NCBI GenBank assembly: GCA_963809825.1
Contig: CAWELJ010000011.1
Coordinates: 124,001 to 188,000 of the forward strand
Reading direction: 5' to 3'
DNA: 64,000 nt
Source: Bog-473 sp963809825
Lineage (GTDB): Bacteria; Actinomycetota; Acidimicrobiia; Acidimicrobiales; RAAP-2
The notes beneath the pieces were generated by a model. The model saw only the letters and a list, made by a program, of their open reading frames with translations, had not been told where the DNA came from and searched no databases. Below, piece by piece: positions 8,927 through 17,237 of the stretch. The position numbers and the translations under genes are program-made. Numbering within the stretch: position 1 is the stretch's first letter; every line of letters begins with the position of its first letter.

Positions 8927-9430
8927 CGCCCTGTCTCTCCTCCGATGAAGCCTGTATCTGTGACTTCGGAAGGCGGAGGTCCAACGCCATCACAATTCGA
9001 ACGTGGCGCAGACGAAGAGAGAGTCCTCTGCGTGAAGCGTGGCGACCGGGTCGCTCACCGCAACAGGGGTCGATCCGAGTAGCGTGACCGCAAGGATCAT
9101 TTGTCCATTCGGCACGCCGGCAACGGCGAGCGCACTGCCCGCGACCACCGTTCTTGCAGCGGGCATGTTGAAGGCCGGGATCTGAACAGCGACGAGCCAG
9201 ACAACGGCGAACTCGACCAACCAGAATCCACCCTCGGCGAGTGTGACGCCGGTTGCGTGGCCGACCCCGAGCAGGGGAACGATGGCGACTATCGGATCGC
9301 GCGGTGGTGCCGTCGGTTGTCGGGCGGCGCCCGGGAAGCTCGCTCAGGCGTGTCACCTCGACCCCGACTCGACCCGCGTCCGCCCTCCGCTCGGCCTCGG
9401 GACGCTGCCCGGGTCGAGCGCCCCGATCGG
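8927..9430. other. 504-bp intergenic stretch before the tRNA genes
   Basis: It contains the promoter side of the 7841-8926 gene and possibly the trailer of the tRNA-Arg gene. One 76-codon open frame on the minus strand (8990-9220) starts with TTG, is hydrophobic, and has no ribosome site or recognised motif, so I do not call it. No hairpin or repeat stands out. Confidence 0.45.
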
Positions 9431-9504
9431 CGCCCCGGGCAGGATTCGAACCTGCGTAACACGGATTAGAAGTCCGTTGCCTAAGTCCGCTCGGCCACCG
9501 GGGC
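9431..9504 (-). tRNA. tRNA-Arg, anticodon UCU
   Basis: Read on the minus strand it folds as a complete cloverleaf of 74 nt: a 7-bp acceptor stem GCCCCGG/CCGGGGC, a D arm closed by GCC/GGC, anticodon stem ACGGA/TCCGT with loop CTTCTAA (anticodon TCT), and T stem GCAGG/CCTGC with loop TTCGAAT. The discriminator base is G. The 3' CCA is not encoded. This isoacceptor reads the rare AGA/AGG codons. Confidence 0.95.
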
Positions 9505-9636
9505 GTGCCGGCGCAGCCGGCGCAGCACAGCCTGACATAGCCCGCTTCTCGGACGTGCACAATCACAACGGTGTCGCGTCGGGTGCACGCCGCCGTCTCG
9601 TCGACCGCGGGCCGGTGTGCCACACTTGTGCCCCTC

Positions 9637-9711
9637 GGTGGGCGTAGCTCAGTTGGTTAGAGCGCCAGGTTGTGGTCCTGGAGGTCGGGGGTTCGAGACC
9701 CCTCGCTCACC
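9637..9711 (+). tRNA. tRNA-His, anticodon GUG
   Basis: The acceptor stem is GTGGGCG/CGCTCAC, preceded by an encoded extra G (G-1 at 9637) facing discriminator C at 9711, the identity pair of bacterial tRNA-His. The anticodon stem is CCAGG/CCTGG with loop TTGTGGT (anticodon GTG), and the T loop is TTCGAGA. The full CCA end is not encoded. It is divergent from tRNA-Arg, 132 bp apart. Confidence 0.95.
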
Positions 9712-9782
9712 CAAAGACAGGCCGGTCTCCCGACCCTGGGGCCCGGCACAGGTCGTAGCACTCGGTCGGGGGAGGTTCGATC

Positions 9783-10565
9783 GTGAGTCCACGGAACGGC
9801 CGAAAAGTCCTGGTGACCGGTGCGTCCTCGGGCATCGGCGCCGCCGTCGCCCGGGAGCTGGCCGGCCGGGGCGACACCGTCGCGCTCGTCGCCCGGCGCG
9901 CCGAGCGGCTCGACGAGGTGCTGGCCGACTGCCGAGCCGGTGCGCCCGCCTCGGAGCGCTGGGTGGCGGACCTGTCGGACCCCGCGGCAGCAGCCGACCT
10001 GGCGCTCGAGATCTGGGACCACTACGGCGGGCTCGACGTCGTCATCAACAACGCGGCGGTCCCCATGCGGCGCCACGTCACGCGGCTGACCATGGCCGAG
10101 GTCGAGCGGACCATGCGCATCAACTACCTCTCCCCCGTCGCCGTCTCGCTGGCCGTCCTGCCCCGCATGCTGGCTCGGGGATCGGGGACAATCGTCAACG
10201 TGTCCAGCCTCGGCGGCCGCTTGGGCATCACGACCGAGGCGGCGTACTCCGGCTCCAAGTTCGCGCTGGCGGGGTGGAGCGAGTCGATGGCGATCGACCT
10301 CGACGGGTCCGGCGTCACGGTGAAACTGATTCTTCCGGGCGCCATCGACACCGAGATCTGGGACCAGCCCGGCAACGACGCTCCCCTCTACGACGGGCCC
10401 AAGGTGCCGCCGGAAGAGATCGCGGGCGGCATCGTCGACGCCATCGACAGCGAGCGCTTCGAGCACTACCTACCCGACATGAAGGCCGTGATCGAATTCA
10501 AGACGGCGGACATCGACGCCTTCATGGTCGGCATGCGCGGCCTCGGAGAGGGGGCCGGCTCGTGA
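9783..10565 (+). CDS. short-chain dehydrogenase/reductase
   Basis: A 260-residue classical SDR. TGASSGIG occupies residues 12-19, NNAA marks the fourth strand, NVSSLGG carries the catalytic Ser, and AAYSGSK carries the Tyr/Lys pair. The GTG start has a strong GGGGGAGG ribosome site 7 nt upstream. Its stop overlaps the GTG of the zinc alcohol dehydrogenase (GTGA), so the two form an operon that probably carries out successive oxidations. The downstream neighbours, a sugar-type kinase and a 2-hydroxyacid dehydrogenase, suggest a polyol or hydroxy-acid substrate, but nothing in the protein fixes this. Confidence 0.9.
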   Translation: MSPRNGRKVLVTGASSGIGAAVARELAGRGDTVALVARRAERLDEVLADCRAGAPASERWVADLSDPAAAADLALEIWDHYGGLDVVINNAAVPMRRHVTRLTMAEVERTMRINYLSPVAVSLAVLPRMLARGSGTIVNVSSLGGRLGITTEAAYSGSKFALAGWSESMAIDLDGSGVTVKLILPGAIDTEIWDQPGNDAPLYDGPKVPPEEIAGGIVDAIDSERFEHYLPDMKAVIEFKTADIDAFMVGMRGLGEGAGS

Positions 10566-11800
10566 AAGCACTGTTGTTCGGAGCGCCGCCCGCCGAGGAC
10601 GAGGTCCGGCCGACTCCTCACGACGAGCTCGAGGCGATGCTGGCCGGCATCCCCTTCGGCCTGCACGAGGTCGACGACGCCCGGATGGCGCGGCCGGACT
10701 GGGTGCTCACCCGTCCCATCCTCTCGGGCATCTGCGGATCCGACGCCAAGCTCGTGCTGGGTGACTTCAACACCGGCGACATCGACAACCCGATGGCTGC
10801 CTTCTCCTCGCTCCCCCATGTGCCCGGCCACGAGGTCGTCGCCGAGGTCGTCGCGCTCGGTCCCGAGGCCAGGGGCCTCGACGTCGGCCAGCGCGTCGTG
10901 CTGAACCCCTGGCTGACGTGCGGCCCGCGCGGCATCACCCCGCTCTGCCCCCCGTGTCGGGCCGGCGACCTCAGCCTGTGCTGGAGCTTCACCAAGGGCG
11001 ACCTCGGTCCGGGCGTCCATGTGGGCGTCATCACGGCGGCCCCCGGGGCCTGGGCCGAGCAGTTGGCGGCGCACGACTCCATGCTCATCCCGGTCCCCGA
11101 CGGGATCTCCGACGAGGCCGCCGTGCTCGCCGATCCGTTCTCGGTGTCCTTCCACGCCATCGTCCGGCACCCGCCGCCGCCCTCCGGACGCGTGCTCGTC
11201 TACGGGGCCGGTGCGCTCGGCCTGACCAGCGTCGCCATCCTCAGGTCCCTCTACCCGGGCGTGGAGGTCGGCGTCGTGGCCCGCTTCGAGGCCCAGCGCG
11301 AGATGGCGCTGCGCTTCGGCGCCTCCGCCGTCTTCGCCCACGAACCCCGCCTGGCCCTCGTCGAGGCGCTCGCCGAGTGGTCGGGCGGAGTCCTGCACCT
11401 TCCACTCGACGGGCTCCCCGTCACGCATCCCGGCCACATCGACGTCGTCTACGACTCCATCGCCAAGGCGGAGACACTCGAGGTGGGCGTGCGCGTGCTG
11501 GCCGAGCGCGGCAGGCTCGTCTACACCGGTGTCGCCACCCCCGAACGATGGGAGTCCACCCCCATCTACTTCAAGGAGATCACCGTCGCGGGCTCGAACG
11601 CCTTCGGTCTGGAGGATTTCGAGGGACGGCGGCAGCACGCCATCGCGCACTACCTCCAGTTCGTCGACGAGGGCCGGCTCGACATCACCCCGATGCTGAC
11701 CCACCGCTTCGGGCTCGAGGAGTGGTGGCCGGCGCTGAAGGCGCTGGCGCGCCAGGACCAGAGCGGCGCGCTGAAAGTGGCCTTCACCCCGAACGGGTAG
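10562..11800 (+). CDS. zinc-dependent medium-chain alcohol dehydrogenase
   Basis: A 412-residue MDR-family dehydrogenase. The catalytic zinc ligands are visible as the Cys of GICGSDAK and the GHEV block, and a cysteine-rich CPPCRAGDLSLC segment corresponds to the structural zinc loop. The Rossmann turn reads VYGAGALGLTS. The protein is longer than typical ADHs (about 350) because of an N-terminal insertion around residues 10-45. The GTG start overlaps the SDR stop. It would oxidise an alcohol or polyol with NAD(P). It is convergent with the FGGY kinase, with a 9-bp gap. Confidence 0.88.
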   Translation: MKALLFGAPPAEDEVRPTPHDELEAMLAGIPFGLHEVDDARMARPDWVLTRPILSGICGSDAKLVLGDFNTGDIDNPMAAFSSLPHVPGHEVVAEVVALGPEARGLDVGQRVVLNPWLTCGPRGITPLCPPCRAGDLSLCWSFTKGDLGPGVHVGVITAAPGAWAEQLAAHDSMLIPVPDGISDEAAVLADPFSVSFHAIVRHPPPPSGRVLVYGAGALGLTSVAILRSLYPGVEVGVVARFEAQREMALRFGASAVFAHEPRLALVEALAEWSGGVLHLPLDGLPVTHPGHIDVVYDSIAKAETLEVGVRVLAERGRLVYTGVATPERWESTPIYFKEITVAGSNAFGLEDFEGRRQHAIAHYLQFVDEGRLDITPMLTHRFGLEEWWPALKALARQDQSGALKVAFTPNG

Positions 11801-11809
11801 CGACGGGCC

Positions 11810-13207
11810 CTACGCCCCGGTGCCCAACTCGCTGAACCGGGCGTAGCGCGCCTCGGCGGCGCGCACCCAGACCGGGTCGGGCTCGATCCTGCGACCGACA
11901 CCCGCCCAGCGGGCCGAATCGTCGAGTGACGTCTCGAGCCCGGCGGCCAGGCGGCCGAAGTAGGCGGCGCCGAGGGCGGCTCCCTCGGGCACGGCGACGG
12001 CGTCGACGGGAAGGTTGGTGGCGTCCGCCACCGCGGCCATCCAGGCGGTGACGCGGGAGCCGCCACCGCTGGCGACGATGCGCGTGGCCTTCACACCCGA
12101 GCGGTCGAGCATGCGCCGGACGACGAAGCCGCTGGCCTCGTACGCGGCACGCTCGAGCGCCTCCGCTCCCGACCCGATGTCGAGGCCGTAGAGGTTCGAG
12201 CGCAGGGTGTGGTCCTCGAAGGGCGTGCGCTCACCCCGGACATACGGCAGCCAGACGGGGACCCGGCCCGGTTCGCCGAGTCGCGGCTCGAGGTGCTCAC
12301 GCCCGGGCCCGGGCCGGGGTGTGCCGCGCAGAAGGCCCCGCGCCCAGTCCACGAACAACGCGCCGGCATTGCTCGGCCCGCCGATGAGGAAGCGGTCCGG
12401 CGTCGTGTGCGGGTAGCTGATCAGACCGGGCGCGACCACCCACTCCTCGCACACCGCCCACACGATGAGCGTCGCGCCGAAGATCACCAGAACGTCCCCG
12501 GGCTCGGTCGCGCCGGCGACGATCTGGTCGCACAGCGCGTCGATGGTGCCGCCGGTGATCACGGCGTCGCTGCCGGGCAGCTCGCCCGCGGCCTGGCCCA
12601 TCGGCACGACGAGCGGCATCTTCGATTCCGAGACGCCGAGGGAGGACAGGAGCTCTGCGTTCCAGTGCCCCCGACCGTGGAGCGAGCCCAGCGCGGCGGT
12701 CACCCCGCTGTCGATGGCGGGCAACCCGGACAGCGCGTGGGTCGCCACTGCCTGGCAGGGCCAGTAGCCGCGGGCGCCCGGGGCGGCGGCCGCGGCCCAG
12801 CGCAAGAAGCCCTCGGCGTCGGCCATGGTGCCCGGGGGGAGGACGGTGTCGTCACCCGGTCGGGCGGCCGGGCGACCCTCGCGGTCGCCGTAGAGGAGGC
12901 CCGGGAGCACGGGCACGCCTCGGCTGTTGACCGCGGTCAGCGAGGGGACCATGGAGGCGACGGCCACGCCCGCCAGCCGGTAGCCCTCGGCACTCAGCCG
13001 CTCGGTCACCTGCCCGAAGGCCTTGCGCGGCCCGGCGCGCCACGCCCGCTTGGCGTCGTGGCGCAGGATGTCGGGCTCGGGCGCCATCACGCTGTGGGGC
13101 ACCCGGCTGCGGGCGATGACCTTCCCGTCCTCGTTCACCGCGAGCGCTTTGACCGAGGTCGTCCCGACGTCGACCCCGACGGTGACGGCCTGCGCCGGCG
13201 CCCTCAC
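11810..13207 (-). CDS. FGGY-family carbohydrate kinase (xylulokinase-like)
   Basis: A 465-residue ATP-dependent sugar kinase with the actin-like two-domain fold. The N-terminal phosphate loop reads VGVDVGTTSVKAL (residues 10-22). The C-terminal domain carries PYVRGERTPF, typical of xylulokinase and gluconokinase relatives, and the adenosine motif ASGGGSR with GAALGAAYFG near the end. It is somewhat shorter than E. coli XylB. It starts with GTG, 6 bp from a perfect TGACAC-N2-GTGTCA palindrome that it shares with the divergent dehydrogenase at 13278. The sugar is unknown; neighbouring dehydrogenases suggest a short polyol-derived ketose or sugar acid. Confidence 0.87.
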   Translation of the reverse strand: MRAPAQAVTVGVDVGTTSVKALAVNEDGKVIARSRVPHSVMAPEPDILRHDAKRAWRAGPRKAFGQVTERLSAEGYRLAGVAVASMVPSLTAVNSRGVPVLPGLLYGDREGRPAARPGDDTVLPPGTMADAEGFLRWAAAAAPGARGYWPCQAVATHALSGLPAIDSGVTAALGSLHGRGHWNAELLSSLGVSESKMPLVVPMGQAAGELPGSDAVITGGTIDALCDQIVAGATEPGDVLVIFGATLIVWAVCEEWVVAPGLISYPHTTPDRFLIGGPSNAGALFVDWARGLLRGTPRPGPGREHLEPRLGEPGRVPVWLPYVRGERTPFEDHTLRSNLYGLDIGSGAEALERAAYEASGFVVRRMLDRSGVKATRIVASGGGSRVTAWMAAVADATNLPVDAVAVPEGAALGAAYFGRLAAGLETSLDDSARWAGVGRRIEPDPVWVRAAEARYARFSELGTGA

Positions 13208-13212
13208 GAATC

Positions 13213-13226
13213 TGACACACGTGTCA
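13213..13226. promoter_or_regulatory. candidate operator, TGACRCNNGYGTCA palindrome (copy 1)
   Basis: TGACACACGTGTCA is a perfect 6-2-6 inverted repeat in the 70-bp divergent region between the FGGY kinase (6 bp from its GTG) and the hydroxyacid dehydrogenase. A possible second half-site with GTCA ends at 13237. Seven similar sites occur elsewhere in the window. Confidence 0.65.
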
Positions 13227-13277
13227 TGATCACGTCATTATGGACGACGCCCGCCGCGCATGGAGAGGATCGCACGC

Positions 13278-14261
13278 ATGACACGCTCCCGGCCCAAGGC
13301 CCTGGTGACCGCAGCCGTGAGCGGCCCCGGCCTCGACCTGCTGCACCAGCTGGCGGATCTGGTGCTCGACTCCTGGCTGGACCAGCCCACGCTGCGCATC
13401 TACAACGCCGCCCAGCTGGCCGAGCGGGTGGTCTCCGAAGGCGCCTCCATCGTGATCGTCGAGAGCGACGTCTGCGGCGCCGAGCTCTACGAGCAGCCCA
13501 TCCTCGCGGTGTGCAGCTGCCGGGGCGACCCCACCAATGTCGACGTCCCTGCAGCCACGGCCGCGGGTGTGCCCGTCCTGCGGGCCCCGGGCCGAAACGC
13601 CGACGCGGTGGCCGAGCTGGCCGTCGCCCTGCTCTTCGCCTCCACCCGCGGCGTGATCCCGGCCGACCGCGACGTGCGGGAGGGCGAGATCTACCGGGAC
13701 GGGAAGATCCCCTACCAGCGCTACCGGGCCTGGGAGCTGGCGGGGAAGACGGTCGGCCTGGTCGGTCTCGGTGCCGTCGGGCGCGCCCTGCGGTGGCGCC
13801 TGCGCGGCTTGGGGATGGAGGTGCTGGCCTACGACCCCTACGCGCCGGACGCGACGAGCTCGCTCGACGACCTGCTGGCCTGTGCGGACGTCGTCTCCGT
13901 CCACGCGCCGGTCACGGAGGAGACGACGGGCATGATCGGCGCCGACGCCTTCTCCAAGATGCGTGACGGCGTCGTCTACCTGAACACAGCTCGGGCGAAG
14001 ATCCACGACACCGACGCGCTCGTCGCCGCGCTGGCGTCCGGCAAGGTCGCCGCCGCCGGCCTGGACCACTTCGAAGGCGAGCACCTGGCGACGGACCACC
14101 CGCTGACGACGTTCCCCCAAGTGGTGCTCACCCCGCACATCGGCGGGGCCACCTACGACACCGAGTCCAACCACACCCGTACGATCGCCGAGGACCTGTG
14201 CCGCCTCATGGCCGGTGCCCGTCCGCTGCACATCGTCAACCCCGAGGTCCTGACGGACTGA
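13278..14261 (+). CDS. D-isomer 2-hydroxyacid dehydrogenase (phosphoglycerate-dehydrogenase-like)
   Basis: A 327-residue NAD-dependent 2-hydroxyacid dehydrogenase. The nucleotide-binding turn is GLVGLGAVGRAL (about residue 160), the catalytic Arg lies in LNTARAKI, and the catalytic His lies in TPHIGGATYDT. No ACT or regulatory domain follows, so it is a short form, not full SerA. I start at the ATG at 13278 because AGAGGA lies 8 nt upstream; an in-frame ATG at 13260 lacks a site. It is divergent from the FGGY kinase and shares a palindromic operator candidate with it. The peptidase-E-like gene follows after 1 bp. Confidence 0.88.
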   Translation: MTRSRPKALVTAAVSGPGLDLLHQLADLVLDSWLDQPTLRIYNAAQLAERVVSEGASIVIVESDVCGAELYEQPILAVCSCRGDPTNVDVPAATAAGVPVLRAPGRNADAVAELAVALLFASTRGVIPADRDVREGEIYRDGKIPYQRYRAWELAGKTVGLVGLGAVGRALRWRLRGLGMEVLAYDPYAPDATSSLDDLLACADVVSVHAPVTEETTGMIGADAFSKMRDGVVYLNTARAKIHDTDALVAALASGKVAAAGLDHFEGEHLATDHPLTTFPQVVLTPHIGGATYDTESNHTRTIAEDLCRLMAGARPLHIVNPEVLTD

Positions 14262-14262
14262 C

Positions 14263-14991
14263 GTGGCGGCGCGCCAACCGACCATCATCGCCACCTCCAT
14301 CGGGTTCCAGCCCGACGGCCCCGACCCCATGAACCTGCGCCCGGGGCCGTCGTACCGGCTCGCCGCCGACCTGGCGGGCGCGGGCGACCACCCACGCCTG
14401 TGCATCATCGCCACCGCGGTGGGCGATGACGCCAACCGGTTGGCGGCCCAGCACAATGCGTTCTCCAAGCTCGGCTTCGTCAGTTCGCACCTCACGCTGT
14501 TCCCGATGCCGAACGTGCCCGACGTGCGCGCCCACCTGCTCGCCCAGGACGTGATCTGGGTCGGCGGCGGGAGCACCGCCAACCTGCTCACCCTCTGGCG
14601 CCTGCACGGGCTCGACGTGATCCTGCGCGAATGCTGGGACGCCGGCGTCGTCCTGAAGGGTGTCTCCGCCGGGTCGCTGTGCTGGCACGTGGGCGGGACG
14701 ACCGACTCGTTCGGGCCGACGCTGCGGCCGGTGACCGACGGACTGGGCTTCCTGCCCTACTCCAACAGCCCGCACCACGACGCCGAGGAGCAGCGCCGGC
14801 CCCTCATCCACCGCCTCATCGCGGAGGGCACCCTGCCCGACGGCTACGCCACCGAAAACGGGACCGGACTCGTCTTCTTCGGCACCGAGCTGCAGGACGC
14901 GTTCAGCGAGGAGCCGGGCCGGGTGGCGTACTCGTTGACGAAGGTGGGCAACGAGACCCGCGAGGTCGCGCTCGACACCAGGCTCCTCTGA
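14263..14991 (+). CDS. peptidase E-like protein (family S51)
   Basis: A 242-residue member of the S51 serine peptidase family (peptidase E, cyanophycinase relatives). The strand-loop VWVGGGSTANLL and the nucleophile elbow GVSAGSLCW are characteristic, and a His-rich SPHHDAE segment follows at the position of the catalytic His. S51 enzymes hydrolyse Asp-X dipeptides or act on related isopeptide substrates. The GTG start lies 1 bp after the preceding stop, so it is co-transcribed with the hydroxyacid dehydrogenase. The functional link is not obvious. Confidence 0.85.
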   Translation: MAARQPTIIATSIGFQPDGPDPMNLRPGPSYRLAADLAGAGDHPRLCIIATAVGDDANRLAAQHNAFSKLGFVSSHLTLFPMPNVPDVRAHLLAQDVIWVGGGSTANLLTLWRLHGLDVILRECWDAGVVLKGVSAGSLCWHVGGTTDSFGPTLRPVTDGLGFLPYSNSPHHDAEEQRRPLIHRLIAEGTLPDGYATENGTGLVFFGTELQDAFSEEPGRVAYSLTKVGNETREVALDTRLL

Positions 14992-15008
14992 ATCGCTTCA
15001 ACGAGGGA

Positions 15009-15014
15009 TAGGGT
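15009..15014 (+). promoter_or_regulatory. -10 box of the ABC transporter operon
   Basis: TAGGGT ends 6 nt before the GTG at 15021. No ribosome site is present, consistent with a leaderless transcript that starts the two-gene exporter operon. Confidence 0.45.
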
Positions 15015-15020
15015 CCTTCG

Positions 15021-15917
15021 GTGGCTGGCCTCCTCGAGCTCGAAGGGCTACGCCGCAGCTTCGGCTCGCTGACCGCACTCGACGACCTGACCTTCTCCGT
15101 GCCCGGCGGGCAGGTGGTGGGATTCCTCGGTCCGAACGGCGCCGGCAAGACGACCACCATGCGGGCCGTGTTCGGTCTCACCGACCTCGACGCCGGCACG
15201 GTGCGCTGGAACGGACAACCGGTCGGACAGGCGGAGCGGCGGCGTTTCGGGTACATGCCCGAGGAGCGCGGCCTCTACCCCGCCATGCAGGTGGGCGAGC
15301 AACTCGAATACCTGGGACGGTTGCACGGCATGGCACCGGCCGACGCCCGACGCGCCGGCGAGGGGTGGCTCGAGCGCCTGGGCATCGCCGACCGCGTCCT
15401 GGACAAGGTGGAGGAGCTGTCCCACGGCAATCAGCAGAGGGTGCAGCTCGCCGCCGCCCTCCTGCACGGACCCCAGTTGCTGGTCCTCGACGAGCCTTTG
15501 GCCGGCCTCGACCCGAGCGGGATCGACACCATCGGCCGCGTCCTGGTGGAGCAGGCCGGGTCCGGGTGCTGTGTCCTCTTCTCGAGCCACCAGCTCGACC
15601 AGGTCGAGGACCTCTGCGAGTCGGTGGCCATCATCGACCACGGCCGCCTCGTGGTGGCCGGCCGGGTCGACGACCTCGCCAGCAGCGGCCCGCGGCGCCT
15701 CGTGGTGCGCGTCGAGGGCGACCGAGACGCCATGTGGGCCCGCGCCCTCGCCGGCGTCACGATCTCCGAGGTCGCCGGCGGCGAAGTGCGGCTCGTGCTC
15801 GAGGAAGCCGTCGACAGCGATGCCGTCTTGCGGGCAGCCATGGCTGCGGGCACGGTCACCGAGTTCGTGTTCGCCCGCCGCCGTCTCTCCGAGGTGTTCC
15901 GGGAGGCACTGGCGTGA
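15021..15917 (+). CDS. ABC transporter ATP-binding protein (NatA-like)
   Basis: A 298-residue ATPase of the ABC-2 exporter class. Walker A is GPNGAGKTT (about residues 36-44), the signature is LSHGNQQ (a variant of LSGGQ), Walker B is LLVLDEPL, and SSHQLDQVE carries the switch His. The 80-residue C-terminal extension with a VVRVEGD strand is the DUF4162 domain seen in NatA-type proteins. It works with the permease whose GTG overlaps its stop. The cargo is unknown; sodium, drug or lipid export are all known for this class. Confidence 0.92.
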   Translation: MAGLLELEGLRRSFGSLTALDDLTFSVPGGQVVGFLGPNGAGKTTTMRAVFGLTDLDAGTVRWNGQPVGQAERRRFGYMPEERGLYPAMQVGEQLEYLGRLHGMAPADARRAGEGWLERLGIADRVLDKVEELSHGNQQRVQLAAALLHGPQLLVLDEPLAGLDPSGIDTIGRVLVEQAGSGCCVLFSSHQLDQVEDLCESVAIIDHGRLVVAGRVDDLASSGPRRLVVRVEGDRDAMWARALAGVTISEVAGGEVRLVLEEAVDSDAVLRAAMAAGTVTEFVFARRRLSEVFREALA

Positions 15918-17218
15918 CCCTCGTCGTGGTCCTCGTCGCCCTCGGCGTGATCGGCGTCCTACGGCTCGTGCTGCGCAACCGCCGTCAGCGCGACGCCGCC
16001 CCGCGCCGGCCGGCGCACTTGCCCAGCGTCTCATGGCTGGGCGACGCCGGTCTCGTCGCGGCCCGCGAAGTCCGGGAGCGGGTGCGGGGCCGGATCTTCC
16101 GGGTGGGGACGCTGCTGATCCTGGCCGTCGTGGCGGGCGCCATCGTCATCCCCACGCTGATCCACAGCACGCCGCAGCCAGAACGGGTCGGCCTGGTCGG
16201 TCCCTTCCCGGCCGCGTTGCGTTCCACCGTCGCCACCGCGGCCAAGAGCGTGGGCACCACCGTGCGCTTCGTCGACGAGCCCGATGCCGCCACGGCCCGC
16301 GCCCAACTCCACGAAGGCAGCCTGGCCCTGGTGATCCTCGACGGCCAGGGGTTGGTGGTGAACCAGCCCATCAGCTCGACCGACTCCTCCACCGGCGCGC
16401 AGTTCGTCGCCGCCACCGCGCGCACGCTCGGGGTGGCCAAGGCGCTCGCCGACGCCGACCTCACCCCGGCTCAATCATCGGCACTGGCCCGGGCGAAGCC
16501 GCTTCCCGTGCACAGCCTGCAACCGGGGAGCACGGGGTCGAAGGTCAACGCGACGGCGGTGGTCGGGCTGATCCTCACCTTCCTCATGCTCACCCAGTAC
16601 AACACCTGGATTCTGATGGGCGTCATGGAGGAGAAGTCCAGCCGGGTCATCGAGGTGCTCCTGGCCGCCATCAAGCCCATCCAGCTCCTGAGCGGCAAGG
16701 TGCTCGGCATCGGGCTGGTGGCCTTCGGCCAGGCCACCCTCGTCGTCGCCGTCGCACTCGTGCTCGGCGCGGCCGTCGGCTCCGACCTGCTCCGCGGCTC
16801 GGCGCCCCTGGTCCTGGTGAGCACCCTGGTGTGGCTCGTGCTCGGCTATGCCTTCTATTGCTGGGTCTACGCGGCCGCCGGCTCCATGGCCGAGCGCCAG
16901 GACCAGGTCCAGAGCCTGGCCCTCCCCCTCACCCTCCCGATCCTCTTCGGCTACGTCGTCGCCATCACTGCGGCATCCTCGGGCGACGCGTCGCCGCTCA
17001 TCAAGGTGCTGGGGTACCTGCCCCCGACGGCGCCCTTCGCCATGCCCGTCCTCGTCGGCCTCTCCGCCGTCACGTGGTGGCAGTTCGCTGCCTCCGCCGC
17101 CATCAGTGTCGTGTGCACCATCGGCGTGGCCCGCGTGGCCACCGCGGTGTACCGCCGGGCCATCCTGCGCACCGGCCGGCGGGTCCGCCTGCGCGAAGCC
17201 TTCTCCCGGGCCGGCTGA
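15914..17218 (+). CDS. ABC-2 type permease (NatB-like)
   Basis: A 434-residue membrane protein. One N-terminal helix (LVVVLVALGVIGVL) precedes a basic linker, a second helix (LLILAVVAGAIVIPTL), an extracytoplasmic domain of about 150 residues, and a C-terminal bundle of about five helices. The NatB/ABC-2 hallmark VMEEKSSRVIEVLLAAIKP lies in the loop before the bundle. The start GTG overlaps the ATPase stop (GTGA). The C-terminal tail is strongly basic. It ends convergent with the amidohydrolase at 17238, 19 bp apart. Confidence 0.9.
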   Translation: MTLVVVLVALGVIGVLRLVLRNRRQRDAAPRRPAHLPSVSWLGDAGLVAAREVRERVRGRIFRVGTLLILAVVAGAIVIPTLIHSTPQPERVGLVGPFPAALRSTVATAAKSVGTTVRFVDEPDAATARAQLHEGSLALVILDGQGLVVNQPISSTDSSTGAQFVAATARTLGVAKALADADLTPAQSSALARAKPLPVHSLQPGSTGSKVNATAVVGLILTFLMLTQYNTWILMGVMEEKSSRVIEVLLAAIKPIQLLSGKVLGIGLVAFGQATLVVAVALVLGAAVGSDLLRGSAPLVLVSTLVWLVLGYAFYCWVYAAAGSMAERQDQVQSLALPLTLPILFGYVVAITAASSGDASPLIKVLGYLPPTAPFAMPVLVGLSAVTWWQFAASAAISVVCTIGVARVATAVYRRAILRTGRRVRLREAFSRAG

Positions 17219-17237
17219 TTTCGTTCGACCCCGTCGG

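Noticed and set aside
8990..9220. 76-codon minus-strand frame in the gap before the tRNAs
   Set aside because: TTG start, no ribosome site or -10 box at a fitting distance, no recognisable family.
9637..9711. tRNA-His as attachment site of an integrated island that contains the catabolic genes
   Set aside because: No integrase, no excision genes and no noticed direct repeat of the tRNA 3' end further right.
9617..10561. Long in-frame extension upstream of the zinc ADH, running through tRNA-His and the SDR gene
   Set aside because: The extension has no sense as protein; the GTG at 10562 overlaps the SDR stop and precedes the ADH fold.
13224..13237. A second full palindrome next to operator copy 1
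   Set aside because: Only the right half (GTCA) matches; the left half reads TCAT.
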